Positions 1 to 5,459 of a stretch of 9,097 bases of DNA are shown piece by piece (position 1 is the stretch's first letter; the number at the start of each line of letters is the position of its first letter). The DNA is taken from the NCBI GenBank assembly GCA_041493955.1, contig JBGPZW010000135.1, positions 1-9,097 on the forward strand, read 5' to 3'. Under the pieces are notes generated by a model. That model searched no databases, had not been told where the DNA came from, and saw only the letters and a list, made by a program, of their open reading frames with translations. Source of the stretch: QHYU01 sp041493955 (GTDB lineage: Bacteria > Acidobacteriota > Terriglobia > Acidiferrales > UBA7541). Position numbers and translations under genes: made by a program.

Positions 1-52
1 CCTCGATGGGCCGCCGCACTGCAAGGGTGTCTCTGAGAATTTGTTTGGACAT
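1..52 (-). CDS. rpsE: 5' fragment of a gene, probably 30S ribosomal protein S5 (partial)
   Basis: An ATG at 52..50 opens a frame that runs off the window after 17 codons (MSKQILRDTLAVRRPIE). It starts 5 nt after the rplR stop. In spc operons rplR is followed by rpsE, so S5 is the expected product: a small-subunit protein at the mRNA entry site that affects decoding fidelity. The visible residues lie before the conserved S5 double-stranded-RNA-binding domain, so the sequence itself does not prove the identity. The upstream purines (GAAGCGGGG inside the rplR 3' end) make only a loose ribosome-binding site, which suggests coupling to rplR translation. The call is mainly from gene order. Confidence 0.62.
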   Translation of the reverse strand, partial: MSKQILRDTLAVRRPIE

Positions 53-57
53 AACCG

Positions 58-438
58 TTAGAATTTCAACCCCGCTTCCCGTGCTGCATCGGCCAGCGCC
101 TTGACGCGGCCGTGGTACTTGTACCCGCCGCGGTCAAAGACGACCAACTCGATGCCGGCGGCCCTGGCCCGCTCGGCGAGCGCCTTGCCCACGACCTTTG
201 CCGCGGCGATGTTGCCTCCGCCCTTCATCTGTTGCCGCATGGCCTTGTCGAGCGAGCTGGCAAAGACCAATGTGCGGCTGGTGCGGTCGTCAATCACCTG
301 CGCGTAGATATGTTGGAGCGAGCGATAGACGCACAAGCGCGGGCGCTCCGGCGTCCCGGTGACGCGGGTGCGCACCCGCAGGTGCACCCGCTGGCGGTGC
401 GCGTTGCGCGATAGCTTTTGTACCCTGGCAGTGGCCAC
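58..438 (-). CDS. rplR: 50S ribosomal protein L18 (uL18)
   Basis: L18 binds 5S rRNA together with L5 and L25-type proteins and helps dock the 5S particle in the central protuberance of the large subunit. The 126-residue product is near the usual family length. It has the basic N-terminus, the RPRLCVYRSLQHIYAQVIDD segment, and the family's closing pattern (VVFDRGGYKYHGRVKALADAAREAGLKF region, about residues 99-126). The start codon is GTG at 438..436, giving MATARVQK. It is preceded by AGGAGAG at 450..444, whose first base is the last base-pair position of the rplF stop, so termination and re-initiation are 11 nt apart. It sits between rplF and the probable rpsE as in other spc operons. Nothing is missing. 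Confidence 0.96.
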   Translation of the reverse strand: MATARVQKLSRNAHRQRVHLRVRTRVTGTPERPRLCVYRSLQHIYAQVIDDRTSRTLVFASSLDKAMRQQMKGGGNIAAAKVVGKALAERARAAGIELVVFDRGGYKYHGRVKALADAAREAGLKF

Positions 439-443
439 GTCAA

Positions 444-450
444 CTCTCCT
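444..450 (-). promoter_or_regulatory. Shine-Dalgarno of rplR (GTG start)
   Basis: On the minus strand AGGAGAG occupies 450..444, five bases before the GTG at 438..436. It overlaps the rplF stop codon (TAA at 452..450). It fixes the GTG as the rplR start, because no in-frame ATG lies nearby, and suggests coupled termination and re-initiation. Confidence 0.7.
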
Positions 451-995
451 TACGCGGCGGTCTTGGCCGCGCCGGCCTTGCCGGCCTTCTTCTTCAGCCG
501 TTCACCGGTCAGCCGGACACCCTTCTGTTTATACGGGTCCGGCGGGCGCAGGCTGCGAATGTCGGCAGCCACCTGACCGACCAGGCCCTTGTCGGCGCCT
601 GTGACGGTCACGTGCGTCTGCTTCTCCACTGTGATCTGGATGCCCTCGGGCACCGGAAACTCGATCGGGTGCGAATAGCCCAGGCTGAAGTTCACGGTCT
701 TGCCCTTGACTTCAGCGCGGTAGCCGACGCCCACGATGTCGAGGTCCTTCTTAAATCCCTGCGTGACGCCCAGAACGGCGTTGGCCACCAGCGCGCGCGC
801 CAAACCGTGCAGCGCCCGGTGCTCCTCGCTCTGCCGAAGCGCCGCGAGCACACCATCTTTCTGCTCGAAGCGGATGCCGACCGGCAGCGGAACCGCCAGC
901 TTGCCCTTCGGGCCTTGCACTTCGACCGCACTGGCGGAGATTTGCACCTTCACGCCGGCCGGCAATGGAATGGGCTTGCGTCCAATTCGCGACAT
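450..995 (-). CDS. rplF: 50S ribosomal protein L6 (uL6)
   Basis: L6 sits near the base of the L7/L12 stalk beside the sarcin-ricin loop of 23S rRNA and supports elongation-factor binding. The 181-residue product has the family start MSRIGRKPIPLPAGV, the two tandem L6 folds (about residues 1-80 and 81-165), the second-domain segment GVGYRAEVKGK at about 89-99, and the conserved DPYK at 153-156. The C-terminus ends in a Lys/Ala-rich stretch (KKKAGKAGAAKTAA), slightly longer than the common KAGK ending. The ATG at 995 is preceded by a long purine run containing GAGGGAG and GAGAGAG. The gene lies 35 nt after rpsH and 11 nt before rplR. Confidence 0.97.
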   Translation of the reverse strand: MSRIGRKPIPLPAGVKVQISASAVEVQGPKGKLAVPLPVGIRFEQKDGVLAALRQSEEHRALHGLARALVANAVLGVTQGFKKDLDIVGVGYRAEVKGKTVNFSLGYSHPIEFPVPEGIQITVEKQTHVTVTGADKGLVGQVAADIRSLRPPDPYKQKGVRLTGERLKKKAGKAGAAKTAA

Positions 996-1030
996 GGCTC
1001 TCTCTCGCTCTTCTCCCTCGTTCCGCCGGT

Positions 1031-1429
1031 CTACCAGACCTCGCAGAGCACTTCCCCGCCGACGCGCGCCTTGCGCGCGGCGCGCCCGGTCATCACGCCC
1101 CGCGGCGTGGTCAGGATGCTGATCCCCAGGCCGCCCACCACTGCGCGAATCTGAGAAGCGCCGACGTAGGCCCGGCTGCCCGGTTTGGAAATGCGGCGCA
1201 GGCCGGTGATGACGTTGTGCTTGTCCGGGGTGTACTTCAAAAACACGCGCAGGGTCTTGCGCGCCTTGCTCTCCTCCACCAGCTTGTAGGTGGAGATGTA
1301 GCCCTCTTCCTTGAGAATGCGCGCGATCTCAGTTTTCAGTTTCGACGCGGGCATGTCCACGCGCGCGTGCTTGGCGCGGGCGGCGTTGCGGATGCGTGTG
1401 AGCAAATCGGAAATCGGGTCAGTCTGCAT
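1031..1429 (-). CDS. rpsH: 30S ribosomal protein S8 (uS8)
   Basis: S8 is a primary 16S rRNA-binding protein that organises the central domain (helix 21 region) during 30S assembly. In E. coli it also represses the spc operon by binding its mRNA. The 132-residue product is standard length, with the family N-terminus TDPISDLLTRIRNA and the C-terminal signature GISILTTPRGVMTGRAARKA followed by VGGEVLCEVW. The ATG at 1429 gives MQTDPIS. The 19-nt gap after rpsN contains a 9-bp perfect tandem duplication that carries the Shine-Dalgarno bases (separate entry). Order rpsN-rpsH-rplF matches other spc operons. Confidence 0.97.
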   Translation of the reverse strand: MQTDPISDLLTRIRNAARAKHARVDMPASKLKTEIARILKEEGYISTYKLVEESKARKTLRVFLKYTPDKHNVITGLRRISKPGSRAYVGASQIRAVVGGLGISILTTPRGVMTGRAARKARVGGEVLCEVW

Positions 1430-1446
1430 CGGTTCTCTCGGTTCTC
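1429..1446 (-). repeat. perfect 9-bp tandem duplication in the rpsH ribosome-binding region
   Basis: On the minus strand the sequence before rpsH reads GAGAACCGAGAGAACCGA and then TG, so the unit GAGAACCGA occurs twice without mismatch. The last A of the second copy is the A of the rpsH ATG. Each copy contributes a GAGA-type Shine-Dalgarno core, so two are phased 9 nt apart. The same GARAACCGATG context also precedes rpsN and rpsS. Confidence 0.75.
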
Positions 1447-1448
1447 CC

Positions 1449-1634
1449 TTACCAGCTCGCCTTGGTGACGCCGGGGATCTCGCCCTTGAGCGCGAGGCCG
1501 CGGAAACAGATGCGACACATCTCGAATTTGCTCAGGTAGCCGCGCGGGCGGCCGCAGATGCGGCAGCGGTTGCGCACGCGGATTTTGAACTTCGGCTTCC
1601 TGCGCATCTTGGCGAATTGACAGGTTCGCGCCAT
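1449..1634 (-). CDS. rpsN: 30S ribosomal protein S14, zinc-binding short form (uS14, type Z)
   Basis: S14 is a late-assembling protein of the 30S head next to S3, S10 and S19. The 61-residue length is that of the zinc-binding C+ form, not the roughly 100-residue zinc-free form. Four cysteines in two CRIC motifs (C24, C27, C40, C43) are separated by the usual 12 residues and would bind one zinc. The ending GEIPGVTKASW is the family signature. The extra Cys5 (MARTCQFAK) is outside the zinc site. The ATG at 1634 is preceded by GAGGAGAACCG, a strong Shine-Dalgarno, 10 nt after the rplE stop. The gene order rplE-rpsN-rpsH is standard. Confidence 0.97.
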   Translation of the reverse strand: MARTCQFAKMRRKPKFKIRVRNRCRICGRPRGYLSKFEMCRICFRGLALKGEIPGVTKASW

Positions 1635-1644
1635 CGGTTCTCCT

Positions 1645-2187
1645 CTAGCCGCGGAACGGCACGCCCAACAGCTTGAGCAGTTCGCGGCCTTCCTCGTCGC
1701 TGTGGGCGGTGGTGGTCACGCTGATGTTCATGCCCCTGATCTTGTCCACGCGCGTGTAATCAATCTCCGGGAACACGAGCTGGTCCTTCAGGCCCAGGGT
1801 ATAGTTGCCGCGGCCGTCGAAGGCGTTTGCCGGCAGGCCCTTGAAGTCGCGCACGCGTGGTAGCACGACGTTGCATAGGCGGTCCATGAACTCATACATG
1901 CGGTCGCCGCGCAGCGTCACGCAGCAGCCGATGGGCATGCCCTTGCGGATCTTGAAATTCGCAATCGATTTCTTGGCCCGGGTGATGATCGGCTTCTGCC
2001 CGGTGATCTGGCCCAGCTCGATGGCCGCGACGTCCAGCAGCTTGATGTTCTGGCTGGCCTCGCCCAAACCGATGTTGACAACCACTTTGGAAAGCTTAGG
2101 CACGGCCATGGCATTCTTGTACCCAAAGCGCTTCATCAGCCCCGGGATGACGTCGTTGCGGTAGCGTTCGCGCATTCGGCTGATCAT
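1645..2187 (-). CDS. rplE: 50S ribosomal protein L5 (uL5)
   Basis: L5 binds 5S rRNA with L18, contacts the P-site tRNA elbow, and forms the B1b bridge to S13. From the ATG at 2187 the product is 180 residues, the usual family length, beginning MISRMRERYRNDVIPGLMKR. Family segments are KVVVNIGLGEASQN (about 34-47), ITGQKPIITRAKKSIANFKI (61-80), VTLRGDRMYEFMDRL (90-104), and FPEIDYTRVDKIRGMNI (139-155). The frame stays open upstream to 2298, but that part lies inside rplX and looks nothing like L5. GGAGAAAGAG just ahead of 2187 supports this start. An ATG four codons in (2175) is a less likely alternative. Confidence 0.97.
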   Translation of the reverse strand: MISRMRERYRNDVIPGLMKRFGYKNAMAVPKLSKVVVNIGLGEASQNIKLLDVAAIELGQITGQKPIITRAKKSIANFKIRKGMPIGCCVTLRGDRMYEFMDRLCNVVLPRVRDFKGLPANAFDGRGNYTLGLKDQLVFPEIDYTRVDKIRGMNISVTTTAHSDEEGRELLKLLGVPFRG

Positions 2188-2204
2188 GTTCTCTTTCTCC
2201 GCGC

Positions 2205-2522
2205 CTACTTCTCCAGCGTGGTGCCGCAGCGGTGGCAGGTGCGCACCTTGGTGCCGTCGGTCAGCGTGGCATGGGCCACGCGCGTGTGCTTGTTGCACCC
2301 CGGGCAGACCAGCAGCACGTTGGAGATGGCGATGGCGCCCTCGCGCTCCACAATCCCGCCCTTGATGTTCTTCGACGGGTTGGGGCGCGTGTGGCGCTTG
2401 ATCATGCTGGCGTGTTCGACAGTCACCGTGCGCTTGTACGCGTCCACCGAGAGCACGCGGCCGACCTTACCTCGGTCGCGCCCGGTCATCACGCGCACCT
2501 GGTCGCCCTTGCGAATGCTCAT
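2205..2522 (-). CDS. rplX: 50S ribosomal protein L24 (uL24), with CxxC pair; start uncertain
   Basis: L24 is an early assembly initiator that binds the 5' region of 23S rRNA and lies near the tunnel exit. The N-terminal KOW segment is clear (IRKGDQVRVMTGRDRGKVGRVL, about residues 3-24). The middle HTRPNPSKNIKGGIVEREG is typical of the family, and the C-terminus has CPGC (73, 76) and CHRC (96, 99), a likely zinc site seen in some bacterial L24s. I chose the ATG at 2522 (105 residues) because the conserved protein begins there. The frame is also open to an ATG at 2558 (117 residues, with GGAAG 10 nt upstream) and to a GTG at 2567 that overlaps the rplN stop. Neither start has a strong ribosome-binding site. 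Confidence 0.93.
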   Translation of the reverse strand: MSIRKGDQVRVMTGRDRGKVGRVLSVDAYKRTVTVEHASMIKRHTRPNPSKNIKGGIVEREGAIAISNVLLVCPGCNKHTRVAHATLTDGTKVRTCHRCGTTLEK

Positions 2523-2560
2523 GGTGTGCCGCACCGAATCTTCTGTGTTCTTCCTCATCG

Positions 2561-2929
2561 CTACCACACTTCCGGCGCGAGCGAGACGATCTTGGCGAAC
2601 TTCTTCTCGCGCAGCTCCCGGGCCACCGGCCCGAACACGCGCGTGCCCACGGGCTCGTTGGCCTCGTCGATCAGCACCGCGGCGTTGTCGTCAAAACGAA
2701 TATAGGTGCCGTCCTTCCGCCGGTGCTCCTTACGCATCCGCACCACCACCGCCCGCACCACTTTGCCTTTCTTGATCTGGCTGTCCGGGGTGGCCTCCTT
2801 CACCGATGCGGTGATGATATCGCCCAGGCCCGCCTTCAACCCGACATCGCCGCCCAGCGGCAGGATGCACATCAACCGGCGCGCGCCGGAGTTGTCGGCG
2901 ACGGTCAGCCATGTCCGCATCTGAATCAT
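2561..2929 (-). CDS. rplN: 50S ribosomal protein L14 (uL14)
   Basis: L14 is a 23S rRNA-binding protein at the subunit interface. It forms bridges to 16S rRNA and is the docking site of the silencing factor RsfS. The product is 122 residues, exactly the common bacterial length. Recognisable segments are MRTWLTVADNSGARR near the N-terminus, KKGKVVRAVVVRMRKEHRRK in the middle, DGTYIRFDDNAAVLI, and the ending GPVARELREKKFAKIVSLAP. The ATG at 2929 is preceded by GGAG eight or so bases upstream in a 36-nt gap after rpsQ. rplN-rplX-rplE is the normal start of the spc operon. I see no clear promoter in the 36-nt gap, so transcription probably continues from the S10 genes. Confidence 0.97.
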   Translation of the reverse strand: MIQMRTWLTVADNSGARRLMCILPLGGDVGLKAGLGDIITASVKEATPDSQIKKGKVVRAVVVRMRKEHRRKDGTYIRFDDNAAVLIDEANEPVGTRVFGPVARELREKKFAKIVSLAPEVW

Positions 2930-2965
2930 TGCTGTGCTCCGTGCCCCATAGTTTCCGCCGCCGCG

Positions 2966-3265
2966 CTAATCCACGCTGGTGCGCCGCGCGACCACTTCGG
3001 CCAGCCGCCAGCGCTTGAGTTTCGACAGCGGCCGGGTCTCGACGATCCGCACGGTATCGCCCGTGCGCGCCTCGCCTTGCTCGTCGTGCGCGTAGAATTT
3101 CTTGGTGACGCGCAGGACCCGCTGATAGAGCCGGTGCTGCATCAGACGCGTCACTTTGACCACGATGGTCTTCTGCATCCTGGCGCTGGTGACCACCCCG
3201 ACCAGCTTTTGCCGCGGCCGGCGCGCCGTGCCACCCGCGCCCGGCTTTTCCGCTTCAGTTGCCAT
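2966..3265 (-). CDS. rpsQ: 30S ribosomal protein S17 (uS17)
   Basis: S17 is a primary 16S rRNA-binding OB-fold protein that acts early in assembly of the 30S body. The 99-residue product has about 18 extra N-terminal residues (Glu/Gly/Arg-rich, MATEAEKPGAGGTARRPR) before the family start KLVGVVTSARMQKTIVVKV. It continues with HRLYQRVLRVTKKFYAHDE and the closing GDTVRIVETRPLSKLKRWRL. The ATG at 3265 lies inside the 3' end of rpmC, overlapping by 11 bp. GAGGAAAG just upstream is a good Shine-Dalgarno, so the two genes are probably translationally coupled. The last gene of the classic S10 operon. Confidence 0.96.
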   Translation of the reverse strand: MATEAEKPGAGGTARRPRQKLVGVVTSARMQKTIVVKVTRLMQHRLYQRVLRVTKKFYAHDEQGEARTGDTVRIVETRPLSKLKRWRLAEVVARRTSVD

Positions 3266-3467
3266 GTTCTTTCCTCACGGTGCGTTCGCCCAGCAGGGTC
3301 TTGATGCGCGCCAGATCCTTGCGAGCCTCGCGCAGGCGCTTGAGCGCCTCGGCCTGCCCGGTGGAGAGCTGGAAGCGCAGCCGGAAAATCTGTTCGGCGA
3401 GTTCCCGCTGCTGGACTTCGAGTTCCTTGGTGTCCACTTCGCGCAGCTTTTCGATTCGGCGCGGCAT
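3255..3467 (-). CDS. rpmC: 50S ribosomal protein L29 (uL29)
   Basis: L29 is a small two-helix coiled-coil protein beside the polypeptide tunnel exit, next to L23, where trigger factor and SRP dock. The 70-residue product is the usual length. It has the long helices with the signature LAEQIFRLRFQLSTGQ followed by the arginine-rich second helix (RLREARKDLARIKTLL). The ATG at 3467 shares one base with the rplP stop (TGATG), and GGGGAG lies six bases upstream. The 3' end overlaps rpsQ by 11 bp. Both overlaps point to coupled translation of rplP, rpmC and rpsQ. Confidence 0.96.
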   Translation of the reverse strand: MPRRIEKLREVDTKELEVQQRELAEQIFRLRFQLSTGQAEALKRLREARKDLARIKTLLGERTVRKEHGN

Positions 3468-3883
3468 CAGAGGCTCCCCGCGCGGGTCACAAACTTGGTC
3501 GGGATCGGCAGCTTGTGCGCCGCCAGGTTCATGGCCTCTTTGGCCGTGGCCAGGTCCACGCCCGCCATTTCAAACATCATCCGGCCCGGCTTGACCACCG
3601 CCACCCAGTGCTCCGGCGCGCCCTTGCCCTTGCCCATGCGCGTTTCCGCCGGCTTCTTGGTGAAGGGCTTGTCCGGGAAGATCCGGATCCAGAGCTTGCC
3701 GCCGCGCTTGATGAACCGCGTGATGGCCACACGCGAGGCCTCGATCTGCCGGTCGGTGATCCAGGCGGCTTCAAGCGCCTTCAGACCGTACTCGCCGAAG
3801 GAGAGCTCACCGCCGCGCCAAGCTTTGCCCCGGCGCCGCCCGCGCTGTTGCTTGCGGTATTTGACTTTTTTCGGCATCAACAT
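3467..3883 (-). CDS. rplP: 50S ribosomal protein L16 (uL16)
   Basis: L16 helps shape the A-tRNA site and the peptidyl-transferase surroundings of the 50S subunit. The 138-residue product is the standard bacterial length, beginning MLMPKKVKYRKQQRGR. Family segments include ITDRQIEASRVAITRFIKRG (42-61), RIFPDKPFTKKPAETRMGKG (67-86), and GAPEHWVAVVKPGRMMFEM. The ATG at 3883 gives the family MLMPK start; the third-codon ATG (3877) is possible. Purines upstream are weak (GAGCGGGTAAACGACG), and the gap from the rpsC stop is only 6 nt, so initiation probably depends on coupling to rpsC. Confidence 0.97.
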   Translation of the reverse strand: MLMPKKVKYRKQQRGRRRGKAWRGGELSFGEYGLKALEAAWITDRQIEASRVAITRFIKRGGKLWIRIFPDKPFTKKPAETRMGKGKGAPEHWVAVVKPGRMMFEMAGVDLATAKEAMNLAAHKLPIPTKFVTRAGSL

Positions 3884-3889
3884 CGTCGT

Positions 3890-4564
3890 TTACCCGCTCA
3901 CCCGCCCCGGCTCCTGGGCAGCCTTCGGGCCGCCGCGGTCGGGGATCTTTTCGCCCTGATAGACCCAGCACTTCACACCGATCACGCCGTAGGTGGTGTA
4001 GGCCTGCGCGAAGCCAAAATCGATGTCGGCGCGCAGGGTCTGCAGCGGCAACCGGCCCTGCAGGTACCACTCCTTGCGCGCGATTTCCGCGCCGTTGAGC
4101 CGGCCGGCCACCCGCACCTTGATGCCCTTGCAGCCGAAACGCAGCGCCGAGTCCACCGCCTTGCGCATCGCCCGGCGGAAGGCCACGCGCTTTTCGAGTT
4201 GCAGCGCAATGGATTCGGCCACGAGTTGCGCGTCCAGCTCCGGCCGGTGCACCTCCTGGATATCGATGTGCACCTCGCGCTTGGTGCGTTTCTGCACCTC
4301 GTTCTTCAGCTTGTCGATCTCCGAGCCCTTGCGCCCGATGATGATCCCCGGGCGCGCCGTGTAGATGCGGATGACCAGCTTGTTGGCGGCGCGCTCGATG
4401 TCGATCGAGCTGACGCCGGCCGAGCGCAGCCGGTCCTTGAGCTCCCGCCGCAGCACGACGTCTTCGTGCAGCAGGTCGGCATAGTCGCGGTGCGCAAACC
4501 AGCGCGACTTCCAAGGCTTGTTGTAGCCCAGCCGAAACCCGTACGGGTGTGTCTTCTGACCCAA
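3890..4564 (-). CDS. rpsC: 30S ribosomal protein S3 (uS3), TTG start
   Basis: S3 lies at the mRNA entry tunnel of the 30S head, binds S10 and S14, and takes part in the ribosome's mRNA helicase activity. The 224-residue product carries the family start MGQKTHPYGFRLGYNKPW and a type-II KH domain (about 39-107) with the GRKG loop intact at 77-80. The C-terminal S3 domain follows (RMRK...GCKGIKVRVAGRLNGAEIAR type segment about 134-163; EWYLQGRLPLQTLRADIDFG). It ends with a short Gly/Pro/Lys-rich tail. The start is TTG at 4564, fixed by the family N-terminus and by GGGAGG 5 nt upstream. rpsC follows rplV by 10 nt and precedes rplP by 6 nt. Confidence 0.97.
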   Translation of the reverse strand: MGQKTHPYGFRLGYNKPWKSRWFAHRDYADLLHEDVVLRRELKDRLRSAGVSSIDIERAANKLVIRIYTARPGIIIGRKGSEIDKLKNEVQKRTKREVHIDIQEVHRPELDAQLVAESIALQLEKRVAFRRAMRKAVDSALRFGCKGIKVRVAGRLNGAEIARKEWYLQGRLPLQTLRADIDFGFAQAYTTYGVIGVKCWVYQGEKIPDRGGPKAAQEPGRVSG

Positions 4565-4569
4565 GGTTT

Positions 4570-4575
4570 CCTCCC
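4570..4575 (-). promoter_or_regulatory. strong Shine-Dalgarno of rpsC, fixing its TTG start
   Basis: GGGAGG at 4575..4570 lies 5 nt (AAACC) before the TTG at 4564..4562. It starts within the last base of the rplV TAG. No in-frame ATG or GTG occurs at a matching position, and translation from the TTG gives the conserved S3 start MGQKTHP. Confidence 0.8.
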
Positions 4576-5084
4576 TATTTCTTCGGCTTGCCCGCCGGAC
4601 GCTTCTTCCCCGCCAGCGCTTTCCGCGCCTTCTTCATCGCGCCCTTGACGCCCTTATGCGCTTCCGCCTCGGCCGCCGCGGCCGCCACGCGCTCCTGCGC
4701 GGCGACGTGATGCTCGGTCACGCTCACGACAATGTGGCTGGTGCGCTTCTGGTAGCGGAACGCGCGGCCCATCGGCGCCGGTCGCAACCGCTTCCACCGC
4801 GGCCCTTCGTTCACAAAGCAGCGCGAAACATACAGCCGATCGACGTCCAACGATTCACCGGCGTCTTCGGCCTTGTGCTCCGCGTTGGCGATCGCGCTAC
4901 GCAGAACTTTTTCAATGTCTCGCGCCACGCGTTTCTTCGTGTAGCGCAGGATCTGCAGCGCCTTCTCGGCACGCTGGCCGCGGATGAGGTCGATGACCAG
5001 CCGCGCCTTTTGCGGCGACATCCGCGCATGCCGCGCCATGGCCACGGCTTCGATTGTCGGTGCTGCCGGAGTTTGCGTAGCCAT
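4575..5084 (-). CDS. rplV: 50S ribosomal protein L22 (uL22) with long basic C-terminal tail
   Basis: L22 binds all domains of 23S rRNA, and its long hairpin lines the exit tunnel, where macrolide-resistance changes occur. The core spans about residues 14-124 (RHARMSPQKARLVIDLIRGQ, ALQILRYTKKRVARDIEKVL, and the tunnel hairpin about 90-113, VNEGPRWKRLRPAPMGRAFR). At 169 residues it is far longer than the usual 110 or so: a Thr/Pro/Ala-rich N-terminal stretch of about 13 residues and a C-terminal tail of about 45 residues rich in Ala, then Lys. The ATG at 5084 is 3 nt after the rpsS stop with only AAGG upstream. ATG at 5039 (MARHARMS) would drop the N-terminal stretch but has no ribosome-binding site. 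Confidence 0.96.
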   Translation of the reverse strand: MATQTPAAPTIEAVAMARHARMSPQKARLVIDLIRGQRAEKALQILRYTKKRVARDIEKVLRSAIANAEHKAEDAGESLDVDRLYVSRCFVNEGPRWKRLRPAPMGRAFRYQKRTSHIVVSVTEHHVAAQERVAAAAAEAEAHKGVKGAMKKARKALAGKKRPAGKPKK

Positions 5085-5087
5085 CGT

Positions 5088-5450
5088 CTATGCCTTGGGT
5101 GCTGCCGGCGCGCTGCCGCCCGCGGGAGGCGCCGCGCCTGCGCCCGGAGCTCCGGGAACGCCTGCCAGGCCCGCCGCCTTCTCCAGCGCGGCCCTCACGG
5201 CGTGGCCCTTGAAGGTCCGCGTGGGCGAGAACTCGCCCAGCTTGTGCCCGACCATCTGCTCGGTGACGTACACCGGGATGAATTTCTTGCCGTTATGCAC
5301 GGCGATTGTGTGCCCGACCATCTCGGGCAGAATCGTCGAACGCCGCGACCACGTCTTGATCACCTTCTTTTCATTGCGCGCGTTCAGCCCTTCGACCTTC
5401 TCTCGCAGGTGATCATCGATGAACGGCCCCTTCTTGAGCGATCGCGCCAT
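5088..5450 (-). CDS. rpsS: 30S ribosomal protein S19 (uS19) with Ala/Gly/Pro tail
   Basis: S19 forms a complex with S13 in the 30S head and contributes to the bridge with the 50S central protuberance. Residues 1-90 are canonical: MARSLKKGPFIDDHL, KTWSRRSTILPEMVGHTIAV, HNGKKFIPVYVTEQMVGHKL, and GEFSPTRTFKGH. Usual S19 is 85-95 residues; this one is 120 because of a Gly/Ala/Pro-rich tail (about 91-120) that looks disordered. The ATG at 5450 has GAGGGG immediately upstream and follows the preceding small gene by 9 nt. rpsS-rplV-rpsC is the normal order, but here rpsS is separated from rplB by the extra gene. Confidence 0.97.
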   Translation of the reverse strand: MARSLKKGPFIDDHLREKVEGLNARNEKKVIKTWSRRSTILPEMVGHTIAVHNGKKFIPVYVTEQMVGHKLGEFSPTRTFKGHAVRAALEKAAGLAGVPGAPGAGAAPPAGGSAPAAPKA

Positions 5451-5459
5451 CGGTTCCCC

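Noticed and set aside
2188..2298. Upstream extension of rplE inside rplX
   Set aside because: The extra 37 residues overlap the conserved end of L24 and do not resemble L5; a good ribosome-binding site precedes 2187.
2926..2949. Seven-residue mini-frame (MGHGAQQ) before rplN, whose TGA overlaps the rplN ATG
   Set aside because: Could be a coupling leader, but a frame this short arises easily by chance and has only a poor ribosome-binding site.
3807..4514. 235-codon minus-strand frame overlapping rpsC and rplP
   Set aside because: A shifted-frame shadow of rpsC; composition is Arg/Gly/Ala-rich and no family features are visible.
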